The notes beneath the pieces were generated by a model, which did not search any database, was not told where the DNA came from, and saw nothing but the letters and a program-made list of their open reading frames with translations. Below are positions 34,901-64,000 of a stretch of DNA of 64,000 nucleotides, in pieces (position 1 is the stretch's first letter; the number at the start of each line of letters is the position of its first letter). Source of the stretch: Undaria pinnatifida (lineage: Eukaryota > Sar > Phaeophyceae > Laminariales > Alariaceae). A program made the position numbers and the translations under genes. The stretch is from the NCBI GenBank assembly GCA_012845835.1, contig JABAKD010000022.1, positions 1,367,501 to 1,431,500 on the forward strand, read 5' to 3'.

Positions 34901-37900
34901 AAGCAGACGATAAAGCAGACGATAAAGCAGACTACACCTGGTATTCTTCATGTTATCGGGGGGGTTGAAAGTGTCCAACAATTTAGCAATTTTAGCAAAA
35001 GAAGGATGCGACAATGTACCTGAGACTCTAGTCGCTGCTTGACCGGCACGCCATCTGAGACGACCGTTGTCTCCCGAAGATGTCGCACCCACGGCCCTAT
35101 AAAGACGATCGGGAAGAGTGCGTTCAGAACGAAGAGCTGCTGGATTGACATTCCCCACCCCCAGTCGGCCTTGTTGTACAGCAGCATCCCCATTATGCTC
35201 CCGAGCAAGCTGTCGAAATGTAATGCAAGGTAGAGTACGGTACGGTGTGGGTACGATAGGGTAGGTCAGGGTAGGGTAGAGTAGAGTGGGGTAGGGAAAG
35301 GTAGGGTAGGGTAAGGCAGGGTAGGATAGGGTATGGGCAGGGTAAGACAGGGTAGGGTAGGGTGGGGTGGGGTGGGGTAGGTAGGGTGGGGTAGGTAGGG
35401 TGGGGTAGGTAGGGTGGGGTAGGTAGGGTGGGGTAGGTAGGGTGGGGTAGGTAGGGTGGGGTAGGTAGGGTGGGGTAGGTAGGGTGGGGTAGTAGGGTAG
35501 GGTAGGGCAGGGTAGGGCAGGGTAGGGGAGGGTAGGATAGGATAGGATAGGATAGGATAGAATAGGATAGGGCAGGGTAGGGTAGGGTGGGGGTAGTAGA
35601 GTAGGGTAGGGCAGGGTAGGACAGGGTAGGGTAGGGTAGGGTAGGGTAGGGTAGGGTAGGGTAGGGTAGGATAGGGTAGGGTAGGGTAGGGTAGGGTAGG
35701 GTAGGGTAGGGTAGGGTAGGGTTAGGGTAGGGTAGGGTAGGGTAAGGTAGGGTAGGGCAGGGCAGGGGGGGGTAGGGTTAGGGTAGGGTACGGTGGGGTA
35801 AGGTAGGGGAGTGTAGGGTACGGTAGGGTAGGGCAATGCGAGGCCAAGGCAAGACAAGGCGCGGCAGCGCAACGCAATGCACGGCAAAGGCAAGGCAAGC
35901 AGAGAGGTACAACGCATACAGTTTGTACCACTACTGTTAGTACTCAAATTTCGGCAAGAGGATAAAAACACTGAAATAAGCCGGCCTCACCTGCCAATAA
36001 ACCGTGTGCTGTAGCCTATTGCTTGCATGCTTCCCCTGGTCTCCCTCGGCTCGTGCTTGGAGCGTTCAACCAAGATAGCATCCGTAGTGACATCTGCCAG
36101 CATGAACCCCATGGAAGACACCAAGGCTACCATCGACAGCAGCTGGATACTGCCAAGGCGGAAAATGGAAAGGTTATCGGAACACGCAGCAGGGCAAGGA
36201 TTTGGGGGGGGGCGGGCGGTGTACTCATTTCATGCATAGCCGTAGCATGCGCCCATAGACCCTCGCGAGGGTGAACCTGAAAAATGGAAAACCATTCGAA
36301 TCACGCTACACGTCCTTCACGAGGTCAGAAAACATCCGCGATCGAATTAGCACGTGCGACTTGAAAACATGAGATCCGACGAATTTCTCGATCTGAAACC
36401 TGGTTCAAGCGTACACAGCAGTACTCCTCCACGATACCCTTGCCTGTGCTTTCGCCGTTTCATCGAGGTACCGTTTGATACACAGCATTATTTCTTTCCG
36501 AAACCCTTGCAGTTTACTTCTGCCCATTTCATCGGGGTGCCGTTTCATACACAGCAAAAAATCTGTATGAAACCCTTGCCGCCACTTTCGCCGTTTTATA
36601 AGCGGTCACCTCTATAGGCCTTATACCCATAATGCTGGCAATTCTTTAGATATGATTGGGCGTCTTTAAGAGCACAAATGAGGTATACATGTTTTTTTCC
36701 CCAAGCAAAACGGACAAGACCGCAGAACCCTATGATCCGAAGGACTTCGGCCATGCATGATACGATAATTCCCCCCAACCCGCCCCCCCCCCCCCACAGA
36801 CCCCGCTTCCTTTATGCTTCCGTTTCTATACAAAATGCGTCATTAATAAATAGTCACCTCGGGAGTTCCCTCGAAGCTGTGAAGAGGTTGACTAGGACGT
36901 ACACCCCCCATCCGATCACGAAGTACGGCTTTCTTCGCTTGCCTCCGATCGGAAAATTATCCGAGATGAAGCCATACACCAGCTTGAAACTCCACGGCAG
37001 AGATGCTAGGGTGAAGAGAATGTTCTGCTGGGCTGGCGAACTCCCTATTCCATGTTATTGAAACGGAGGCGTCAATGGGGGGGGGATCGGAGAGTTGCCG
37101 GGGATGCAACCGTACACCAGGTCTGAACTCTACTGCAGCGACGCAAGCGTGAACAGAATGTTCAGTTGAGCTGGCGATCTCCCTGTCGTTAATTTGTACC
37201 GCAGACGAGGAGGCGTTCAGATGCCGGGGTCTGGTGGAGAAGGGCGGGGTTATTGTTTTTGTTGTTGTTGTTGTTGTTCTCACATCAACTCGCATAATCA
37301 AGTCCGTGGTCACAGGACAGGCTCCAGTTACTCTGGAGTGGAGGAATACCCCAGGGAAAAAACACAAACACAAACCAAAGCGGTAAACGCATATACCATA
37401 GCTGACGCAATTCATGCCTCCGCCAGAGAAATACAACAAAGTGAAATCGGAAGTCAGCCTACGACGTGCCAGGTTCATACTGGTACTTGCGTATCAATAC
37501 TCGCGCCTGAACAACCGGCTACACCGCATGCCACCCAGAAAAGACTACCACGTATATATTACATATAGTACATATTACTACGCATATGCACGACAGACTC
37601 AAGTCAATTGGAAAAACAAAGAAAACAAAAAGAGAAAGAGGAAAATAAAAGAAGAGAAATGACACTACCGGGTAGAATAGAATACCGGGTATCATACCCA
37701 TGTATGTACCAGGGTATGATACCCGGGTAGATACCCGGGTAAATACCCGGGTATAGCCTGATTACACATAATATCCTGCTGAACGAAACCTAAACCTCAC
37801 CCAGGACGTCGACGACGTAGTACGACAAAGGCGTGGTCAAAAACCGGATCGCGAAGCCGACGCAGAAGTAGCTCATCACAACCGCCCTGTTCTCCAACCC

Positions 37901-40900
37901 CCAAATGTTTCGCATCCAAGCATCGTTCTCCGTCAGCACAACCTCCCCCCCGCCCCCGCCCCCCCCAGGGCTCCGTTTCTCTGAAGCTCCTTCTACGTCG
38001 CTAAGGAGCTCGACCTCGAACGGCTGAATGACGCCCCCACTCTGCGAACCAACGAAAAAGGAAATGGGGAGGGGGTGTTAGCGGGGGGCGGGGGGGGTGC
38101 AACCGTTGTCACGTATTGTCGTAGTCTCATGACCATAGCCTATGCGCGATAAATATGAAAGAACGTATCGGGGGGAAGGACGGAAGACACCTGTGACAAC
38201 GGCTTGTCCAGCAGGCCGCTGAAATAAAACCTCTTACGAGATGGGATGGAAAGTAAAAAGCATTGACTATTTGGAGTCCGCCATTTTTTTTCATGTTTTA
38301 TTGTTTGCTCGTCTCTCCTATTATCTTCGCAATTTTCTTTCTCCTACTCCCCTCCCAGTAGTAGTATAACTCAGATCCGGGGTCACTAACACTCTTCTCC
38401 CCCCTCCCCACTACGGTACGCGCCTTCATTTTTATCGCGAGAAGACTCCAGCCTTTCTCCTCTCGTCGACAAACATCGAATCGCGCCTACCCACGCTGCT
38501 AGGTGCTCTCAGCAGTTGGTTCCTTTTCCTTTTCCTGTTTGAAAATATCCTAAAAAAGTCCGACCCATGCGGGAGCCCAAGAGCCAAATCTAGTGGCATT
38601 GGAGGCCACTAGACCACCGGCGCGGCGACCGGCTCCCATTGTGCAGTTGCAGTTTACCCAGATCAGCAGGCCATACACTATAAGACCAACTCACCAAACC
38701 GTAAGCCATAAGGCCAGGCTTGGAAATCGCCAAGGCTGCACGCTGAACGCTTGCTGGAACTTGTTCCCTACCGGTACTTCATTTTATGTTTTTAATCATC
38801 ACTTTTTGCTTTCCCGCTCAACTCGTAAGGCGTTATACCCCCAGCGACCTTCTGAATAAGCCATGGTCTGAGCCCTAGCGATTAAGAAATGCCGAAAGCG
38901 GGTTAAGGCATGCGCCGCGACGTAAACGGCGCCGCAGGGGGAAAAAAACGGGTAAGGCACGCTCCAAGACACTTGACTTGAGTGCCTTTTTATGCCTTAA
39001 AAACCTTATCTGGCTGAGGCAAATGCCTTGAAAAATGCCTTAACCCCTTTAGAGCCCCCGAAATCCTTCCCATACTAACTTGAAGTGAGCTTGTAAAAAA
39101 AAGGGTTTCCAGTGGTAAAGGCGTTAAACGTGCCTTACAGCCTTTTCACGCCCTAGCGTGCTCTTGATACATCAGAAAAGTGCAAACATGAGTTAGGTAC
39201 GGCATATCCATCACACATACCACATGAGGCGGGCACGATTGGGCTGCAAATACAGAAGCACAGCAGTGGGATAAAGTGCGCTTGTCAAGAGTCGCAGGAG
39301 TGCAACATTGGTAGAATCGAGGAATTCAATCTAAAATTCAAGCAAATAATCCCGCCAAGCAAGCTTTTAAAGAAGAATTTGCCCCGAAACGGCGGGAAAA
39401 TTCCAATTTGAGTGAACGATTTAGAGTGAACTTCCATCAATAACGACCAGGTCATATCATACGATTGGCCTAACAACACCGTCGCTCTCGGCACAACAAT
39501 CAGAGGGCACGAGGGCACAACCCACACGGCAGCTCCCAGCAGACACTGCTCGCTGTGCGCTGTGCTTGGCAGCGGTAGACGCAACCCAACGTTGACGCGG
39601 AGGCACCAAAGGGTAGCTGGGGAAGCATGGGGCGTACGCGCAACCTCAGGGGTAGGTGCTAGTGAGCCAGCGCTTCCGCGTTCTCTACGATGTGACCTCG
39701 TTCTCTGCTGCGGCGTGATGTCGTATTCGGTGCTGATTTTGTCAACCACCCTCGCTATACCACAACGCTGTCGCCGAAGCCTCCACCGCCACCGCCACCC
39801 ACGTCGCACGGCCGCCGCCGCCGCTACTGCTGCTGCGGTTGGTGTCTCCTGCGTTTGTTTAAAAAAAATAAAAAATAAAAACTTGCTATTGTGGTGATGA
39901 TGGTGGTGATCGAGCCAGGCCGAGCTTCTGTGCCGCAACTCATCTGGCGGGGCCATTGCCACCGCCACCTCCGCCCGCGCCCCCGCCGCTGCTGCTGCTG
40001 CTGCGGCTGCGGTGCTGCTACTGCGGTGCTGCTGCTGCGGTGCTGCTACTATTGCTGCTGCTGTGCTGCTGTTTGATGGTTTTGTGCTGGGCCTGCCCCT
40101 GTCGGTGAGTCTATTAATAGGTGCTACCGCACCATGTCTAAGTTGAAAATTTGATGTTGCCTCCCCGCTCCCCGCCTGTGATATGGAGGCCGTGTACGCC
40201 TTTTCTGCGATTCGTTAACCGCACACACAACCAAAACTATGCCGGAGTCAATGTGGCCTTTTGCGAGCATGATGGAAGAATTTTGAGTGATTATTTTTAA
40301 CGCAAACACTCGAATTGCACCAGGAACATCACAATCCAACGCCACAGCTAGCATTTTCATGGACAACTCAGCACAGCTCGACAAACATCAACCGCGGTGC
40401 GGATCCGTGCATGCGCCGGCGGAAAGGGACAGGAACAACAGCACAAACAACAGCGGATGGTACGCGCTCAGCTCGCCACTGTGGTGTTGTCGAGGTTTAG
40501 GTATTCGTGGGTATTGTATTCTTCGTATGATAAACCGTTCTCTCCACTGAACTCCAGCAAACCATGTTCGTTTGTACTCGTACGATACTACTGGTCCTAC
40601 AACAACTCGGTTTCCCCCGGCGTCGCGGTCACGGGCGAGCGCCAAACCCGGACACAAGAAAAAGGAGGAAGCAAAAGAGAAAATTAAATCGAAAGTTTTA
40701 CTCGGATGAACCATCTCAAGCGTCAGCAGACAGCAGCAGGCGACGCGGACGCAGGCCCCACCAGCCCGAGAGATGAACCGCTGCCAACGGAGGTAACGGA
40801 GGAGCCGCTGCCACGAGAGTTTAAACATCCATGCATTCCAGCAGCCGCTGGGCTAACACAGGCGCCTTGCTTTGTATCGGTCACTTCAGGTGGTGGTGGC

Positions 40901-41780
40901 GTCGCCGCACTAGCTGGGCCATCTTCTTGCGTAGACATGGTGCCGAGCGCCAAGCGTTATCGTGGTCCCCCCAACCGAGCTCAGTCCCTGCAGATGGCCG
41001 ACCTGAGCTTTGAGCAGAGCCCCAAACCCCGTTGTTAGGGATTTTGCATCTAACGGCGTTACTGCGGTGCACGAAACGTGTCTTATTGCCGCCTTATTGC
41101 CCCTTTTCGAGCGAAGGTACGTTGCCTTACGGGAGTAACGCACGTACGGTACAAAACAGGGTCAAAGACAGGCCTCTGCCAAGAGAGGGCTCCCGCATCA
41201 ACAGGGTTGATAATAACCTGCTTCCTCCACAGGCCATACATACACCAAAATTCCAATTCAGGACACCGTGAGCCATAAGACCAGGCTTGGAAACTGCCAA
41301 CCCTGCACGCTGCGCCCTGCTGCAATTTGTTCCTTGGTCGGTATTATTCAACAAGACTTGGGACAACGGCATGGTTTTACGAATTTACCGAGCAGAACAC
41401 CACTGTGTAGGTAAATATAAAGACAAATTAAATACTGCTAATAGTATTCACACAGCACTTATATTTCCGAACATATTGGTAGGTATGAGTGCGCAACATT
41501 CATGACGTGTGGACTATTTTTTGTTGTTGTCGGAACAATCAATCCAGACGGCGAGCTTACAGGACTCGCCAGCACCACCGACCCAACTCAACGCAATCCA
41601 TGCCACCCAGGCCACCATCCAAGGGCCCACCTTCGAAAAGCCTCCATTGGTCTCAGGAGCCAAGGCCTGGTATCGCGTCCCTCCGGTGATTTTGGCACTA
41701 AACCCTCCGTTGTTGGAAGTCGCTGCAGCATATCCAGGGCCGCTCGTAGCGTTGCCGTCGTCGAAGTCATTGGGGTGCAT
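22762..41780 (-). CDS. Folate-biopterin-transporter-like membrane protein (BT1/FBT family), 12 exons
   Basis: Twelve minus-strand exons total 1692 nt and encode 563 aa, with all eleven splice phases matching and one terminal TGA. Family marks in order: GLENRAVVMSYFCVGFA (about residues 99-115), SSPAQQNILFTLASLPW then KLVYGFISDNFPIGGKRRKP (132-171), LADVTTDAILVER (211-223), RAVYVPMGVVFIYN (320-333), NAAWRSFL, LAYKRWFFHSSWRKIY, FGIGDLAFAIGDDSIADFV with IQFLPI, CPDGAEGTTYAILTTMTN (447-464) and a last helix before the C-terminus. The alternation of hydrophobic segments fits a 12-helix carrier. Characterised relatives move folates or pterins across membranes; substrate and membrane here are unknown. 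The N-terminal 90 residues are disordered and least certain. Confidence 0.9.
23209..23286 (-). CDS. Transporter exon 11
   Basis: 78 nt, phase 2 at both ends. AGNFSGMWKLTLLTSLIQPL is a membrane helix typical of the family C-terminus. Donor AG|GTGACA. Confidence 0.9.
23287..23866 (-). repeat. Transporter intron 10, largely ACC/GGT low complexity
   Basis: From about 23460 to 23860 the plus strand is a drifting run of CAC, CAA and ACC triplets. On the transcript strand the intron is therefore GT/GG-rich and begins GTGAAAATTGTGGCGG. Confidence 0.8.
23867..24006 (-). CDS. Transporter exon 10
   Basis: 140 nt, phase 0 in and phase 2 out. YISMCPDGAEGTTYAILTTM is the strongest family signature in the gene; the acceptor is TTTTTCTCCAG. 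Confidence 0.93.
24150..24262 (-). pseudogene. Decayed copy of transporter exon 10 start
   Basis: On the plus strand GGAGATGTAC, AAAAACAGGCGAAGGGCGCGC and GAGGCAAGACAGGA match the segment at 23996-24075 about 155 bp away. On the minus strand it reads WYISDCIEISMSD where the functional exon has YISMCPDGAE. The acceptor is lost. Confidence 0.5.
24779..24881 (-). CDS. Transporter exon 9
   Basis: 103 nt: one base plus 34 codons, encoding INKMFGIGDLAFAIGDDSIA and ending LPIVQM before GTGAGA. Acceptor TTGTTTTGACAG. Confidence 0.92.
24950..25180. repeat. CAG/AGC-rich tract
   Basis: Imperfect AGC triplet runs with GGC and AAC interruptions. They give poly-Ser or poly-Leu frames that I regard as artefacts of composition. 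Confidence 0.8.
26300..26570 (+). mobile_element. MITE family 1 copy
   Basis: GGGTCGGGGTCACTCTTGCGACTGACC on the left in pieces, then CTTTTAATTGCGGTACG, and TACGGGGTACCCCCCTCACAG before AACCAAGC on the right, in family order. Core palindromes are decayed. Confidence 0.55.
27951..28040 (-). pseudogene. Decayed copy of transporter exon 8, 3' part
   Basis: On the minus strand AGCTGGCGCATGAG, GATCGTCACATT and CTTATCTTGAGGTGCG align with AGCTGGCGCAAGAT, GATCGTCACGTT and CTAATCTTGAGGTGCG of the functional exon, donor included. A frame stop is present. Confidence 0.7.
28213..28367 (-). CDS. Transporter exon 8
   Basis: 155 nt: phase 0 in, phase 2 out. It encodes LGILAVVGSLMASLGLLAYK, then RWFFHSSWRKIYVW and a further helix. 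Donor AG|GTGCGT. It is flanked on both sides by decayed partial copies. Confidence 0.93.
28455..28505 (-). pseudogene. Decayed copy of transporter exon 8, 5' part
   Basis: Minus-strand GTAACCGACAACAG then CTTGGGATCTTCGCCGCTGT aligns with the acceptor and start of the functional exon (CTTGGCATCTTGGCCGTAGT). It reads LGIFAAVGW and then loses similarity. Confidence 0.7.
28820..29032 (-). CDS. ORF with EASRATTQLASL N-terminus, copy 1
   Basis: A 70-codon minus-strand ORF containing GVEASRATTQLASLQQRF. The first part matches the start of the 139-codon ORF upstream at 29678, and the surrounding DNA is a direct repeat. It lies inside transporter intron 7. Function unknown. Confidence 0.3.
   Translation of the reverse strand: MFCPPLYGVEASRATTQLASLQQRFSTVFFPNGRTCWTFLLEFVEHRLPLGNLPSITSPRYDQSDDVHVC
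28968..29110. repeat. ~140-bp direct repeat, copy 1
   Basis: GAAGTGACGCAAGCTGTGTT through TCGTACCACCACCA and CCTCGCATGCAC matches 29635-29778. The two copies bracket about 530 bp. Confidence 0.8.
29132..29251. repeat. ~50-bp-arm inverted repeat (hairpin)
   Basis: The left arm runs AGACGTGGCGTCGGCAGCGG through AAAGAGGCCTCGAGTGC; the right arm is its complement with few mismatches, ending GCCGACGCCACGTCT. The loop is a CTG run of about 20 nt. Confidence 0.85.
29259..29678 (-). CDS. 139-codon coiled-coil ORF in a transporter intron
   Basis: An intact ORF from ATG to a TAG stop on the same strand as the host gene. It starts MEASRATTQLASL and continues into Ala/Glu/Arg-rich helix (LRQRIVELKMEIDAATTARH, then AREVSEARATTTERDAALAA). 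Composition and periodicity look like a real coiled coil. No family is recognised. It may be an intron-nested gene, an alternative exon or part of a small retroelement between direct repeats. Confidence 0.45.
   Translation of the reverse strand: MEASRATTQLASLRIAVYSNTIIASVLSQSCWRDVAVPGGGELLRQRIVELKMEIDAATTARHAAEEAAREVSEARATTTERDAALAAWVAAERTLGVFEASERDVASAAADSTAEFLAVALEAKYLMIERALRVPTKA
29635..29778. repeat. ~140-bp direct repeat, copy 2
   Basis: Partner of 28968-29110. It contains the start of the 139-codon ORF. Confidence 0.8.
30137..30196 (-). CDS. Transporter exon 7 (60 nt)
   Basis: A small phase-0 exon, VPNAAWRSFLVDGLNFSSFK, between acceptor GGACATAG and donor AAG|GTATGC. It supplies a family-typical loop between two helices. 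Confidence 0.9.
30340..30525 (+). mobile_element. SINE family 1 body, no tRNA head
   Basis: GGACTGAAGTCTTATCGCG, ATAAAAAATGAAAGCACGC, ACCCTGGGTCTGAGTTACG and a GGGAGGGAGACTGAGAG tail match the family body. Inserted in transporter intron 6, antisense to the gene. Confidence 0.7.
30934..31014 (-). CDS. Transporter exon 6
   Basis: 81 nt, phase 0. CTEIFRALEQRAVYVPMGVV then FIYNLFQ. The donor CAG|GTGCAA is chosen because exon 7 then continues in phase. A later donor (GAG|GTAACG at 30887) would break the phase. Confidence 0.9.
32340..32720. repeat. GATC-rich block
   Basis: GATCTATATGATC, TCTGACGATCTATA and similar words in tandem, as at 59.9-60.2 kb. Confidence 0.7.
33487..33538. repeat. Perfect 19-bp-stem hairpin
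   Basis: TTTTCCCTTCTGAGGCAAA and its exact complement are separated by about 13 nt. It could fold as RNA from either strand. It lies in transporter intron 5. Confidence 0.85.
33675..33860 (+). mobile_element. Repeat family 5 fragment
   Basis: CTTTGCAAGCTGTCTGTGAT, ATCGCGCGTAGTACT, AGGATATAGGTCGGCGACTC and GATGTTAGTCAGTCTGTGCG match 61.75-61.95 kb almost word for word and the complement of 52.79-52.96 kb. Confidence 0.75.
34080..34330. repeat. ~85-bp A-rich tandem repeat
   Basis: Units carry AAGGTAGGAAAA, ACGTATTTCTTCGTATCCTA and TTCAACTCACAAAAAATAAG. Confidence 0.85.
34865..34932. repeat. 12-bp repeat (AGCAGACGATAA)
   Basis: Five perfect or near-perfect units. A separate 12-bp repeat, AAGCAACGCGGC, lies at 34.61-34.65 kb. 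Confidence 0.95.
35020..35209 (-). CDS. Transporter exon 5
   Basis: 190 nt: one base plus 63 codons, phase 0 out. GSIMGMLLYNKADWGWGMSI and QQLFVLNALFPIVFIGPWVR are helices. Acceptor TTTCGACAG, donor CAG|GTACAT. Confidence 0.93.
35225..35835. repeat. GGGTA/TAGGG array filling transporter intron 4
   Basis: About 600 bp of GGGTA pentamers with GGTGGGGTAGGTA and GGATA variants. Intron 4 is 781 bp (35210-35990), and the array starts about 16 bp from the acceptor of exon 5. On the transcript strand it reads TACCC, so it forms an extended pyrimidine-rich tract before the acceptor. Confidence 0.95.
35991..36149 (-). CDS. Transporter exon 4
   Basis: 159 nt, phase 2 in and out. IQLLSMVALVSSMGFMLADV then TTDAILVERSKHEPRE. 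The aspartates of the LADVTTDAILVER motif are a family hallmark. Donor AG|GTGAGG. Confidence 0.93.
36430..36600. repeat. ~70-bp tandem repeat in transporter intron 3
   Basis: Two and a half units beginning AACCCTTGC and containing GCCGTTTCATCGAGGT or CCATTTCATCGGGGT plus GATACACAGCA. Confidence 0.8.
36858..37044 (-). CDS. Transporter exon 3
   Basis: 187 nt: two bases plus 61 codons plus two. SSPAQQNILFTLASLPW, SFKLVYGFISDNFPIGGKRR and a following helix are the central BT1/FBT signature. A decayed copy lies just upstream. Confidence 0.94.
37082..37190 (-). pseudogene. Decayed copy of transporter exon 3
   Basis: After an intact-looking CGACAG the frame reads RSPAQLNILFTLASLQ and then hits TAG exactly where the functional exon has Trp after Pro, continuing LVYGCIPGNSPI. 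It lies in intron 2, 40-150 bp from the functional exon. Confidence 0.85.
37670..37760. repeat. ACCCGGGTA palindromic repeat
   Basis: ATACCCGGGTA units in tandem, related to 22.34-22.50 kb, inside transporter intron 2 near exon 2. Confidence 0.8.
37801..38041 (-). CDS. Transporter exon 2
   Basis: 241 nt: 80 codons plus one base. It begins SGGVIQPFEVELLSD, has a Gly run of seven, then NIWGLENRAVVMSYFCVGFA, the first conserved helix. Donor G|GTGAGG. The Gly run is written in long G tracts, so its length is prone to sequencing error. Confidence 0.9.
38222..38640 (-). mobile_element. SINE family 1 copy, reversed
   Basis: On the minus strand the head near 38640-38570 reads GCCGGTGGTCTAGTGG, followed by body words complementary to those at 10.3 kb (CTCAGATCCGGGGTC, TCGCGAGAAGACTCC on the plus strand). 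It sits in transporter intron 1 in the same sense as the gene. Confidence 0.65.
38780..38890 (-). mobile_element. SINE family 2 fragment
   Basis: CTTTCCCGCTCAACTCGTAA, GCGACCTTCTGAATAAGCCA match the left body of the 2.12-kb copy. Confidence 0.4.
39285..39968 (-). other. Long open frame of low-complexity composition in transporter intron 1
   Basis: A 227-codon minus-strand frame starts MAVAMAPPDELRHRSSAWLD and runs through His and Ala runs. Its first Met is near a CTG-repeat tract (39.97-40.07 kb). It could hold an alternative first exon of the transporter, but its donor phases do not fit exon 2. I leave it unassigned. Confidence 0.2.
40706..41038 (+). CDS. Unassigned 110-codon ORF antisense in transporter intron 1
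   Basis: MNHLKRQQTAAGDADAGPTS, then Pro/Glu-rich and Gly-rich sequence to TAG. A good donor-like GAG|GTAACG lies inside it (40.79 kb), so part could be an upstream exon of the plus-strand doublecortin/armadillo gene. The minus strand is also open. Confidence 0.2.
   Translation: MNHLKRQQTAAGDADAGPTSPRDEPLPTEVTEEPLPREFKHPCIPAAAGLTQAPCFVSVTSGGGGVAALAGPSSCVDMVPSAKRYRGPPNRAQSLQMADLSFEQSPKPRC
41631..41780 (-). CDS. Transporter exon 1 with likely start codon
   Basis: 150 nt, 50 codons, phase 0 out: MHPNDFDDGNATSGPGYAAA and further Gly/Asn-rich sequence, donor AAG|GTGGGC. The phase joins exon 2 and a disordered N-terminus is common in this family. The plus strand is also open here, so this is the least certain transporter exon. 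Confidence 0.5.
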
Positions 41781-42240
41781 CTGCCCCCCCTGAAGTCTCT
41801 GGGTCTCCAACACCCACGAGAACGGGCTGGCCTGCTACGCAAAACGGCTGTAGACACTTTTGAGCCAGCTCTAAGCAAGGTGATGCTTGATGCTGGAGAG
41901 TCGAGAGTGGGTTGAGAACAAGGGTGTCCAATAGACAACGAGGCATTTATGGAAAGGGGATGTTTAATAGACCACTGGATGCGGCGGAATGGATTCCGTT
42001 TCAGGTCCGAGTTGTTCCGCGCTTGGCCGAGGCACGAGGCTGGGGCTCGCGCTACGCGCGTAGAGTGCTAGACTAGAGGCTAGAGGCTAGAGGTGGAAAT
42101 CATGCCACCACGCCTTACGTAACGTTATGCACGTACACCTAGCCTGCTCGAAGCACGTTTGTCGAGAAGCGTGGCTTGCCATGTGGCACCTGTCGTTGGC
42201 CTAAAAGTTCCCTTCATGCCGCGAAGGTGCGCAACGCCAG

Positions 42241-64000
<21,760 letters not shown>

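Larger units (their letters stand above)
31015..35019. other. Transporter intron 5
   Basis: 4.0 kb: a C run (near 31157-31173), GATC-rich blocks (31.29-31.56, 32.34-32.72), MITE-2 pieces (31.9-32.1, 33.3-33.48), a perfect short hairpin (33.49-33.54), an element with the CTTTGCAAGCTG motif (33.67-33.86), an A-rich tandem repeat (34.0-34.37) and 12-bp repeats (34.61-34.65, 34.86-34.93). No exon is seen. Confidence 0.6.

Noticed and set aside
34601-35971. 456-codon minus-strand ORF rich in Tyr, Pro, Thr and Leu
   Set aside because: It is the GGGTA array read through in one frame, overlapping real transporter exon 5 in a different frame. Splice phases and family motifs support the exon model instead.
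22339-37760. CRISPR-like array in the palindromic GGGTATACCC repeats
   Set aside because: Units are contiguous palindromes without unique spacers, and the genome is eukaryotic.

Overview
The window is eukaryotic nuclear DNA: spliced genes with short GC-rich exons and introns of 0.3 to 7.5 kb, in a dense background of short transposons, minisatellites and low-complexity sequence. A flagellar dynein-arm docking gene, a BT1/FBT-type transporter, TTAGGG repeats and this gene architecture suggest a flagellate-producing stramenopile alga, perhaps a brown alga. The organism is an inference. Most of the open reading frames here lie in introns or repeats. I built the genes by joining exons whose splice phases agree.

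Four genes can be supported. (1) Minus strand, 3425 to 1857: two exons of an outer dynein arm docking subunit resembling ODAD3/CCDC151. The gene is incomplete. (2) Plus strand, about 7.08 to 16.67 kb (possibly from 6.67 kb): a coiled-coil and Gly/Ser-rich protein that I do not recognise, with a 7.5-kb intron and a last exon that reads plausibly in two frames. (3) Minus strand, 41780 to 22762: a folate-biopterin-transporter-like membrane protein (BT1/FBT family). I reconstruct 12 exons totalling 1692 nt, giving 563 aa, with every splice phase matching. (4) Plus strand, 42.24 kb to beyond the right edge: nine phase-matched exons of a protein with a doublecortin-like segment followed by armadillo-type helical repeats. 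Genes 1 and 2 are divergent, 2 and 3 convergent, and 3 and 4 divergent across about 460 bp.

The most striking pattern is that several functional exons sit beside decayed copies of themselves, often including the neighbouring splice site. This is seen for both docking-gene exons, three transporter exons and three exons of the doublecortin/armadillo gene. Copies lie 0.1 to 3 kb away and carry stops or substitutions. This looks like repeated local duplication of exon-plus-intron segments followed by decay.

The rest is mobile and repetitive DNA. There are two tRNA-derived SINE-like families; a hairpin MITE family whose core palindrome is CACTCGCGCGAGTG; further MITE-like families; an element family built around long C or G runs; a degraded LINE 3' end at 62.4 to 63.0 kb; and a 0.6-kb TAGGG array that fills one transporter intron. 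One SINE is inserted inside a MITE. Repeat boundaries given here are approximate. No rRNA gene, functional tRNA gene or CRISPR array was seen.
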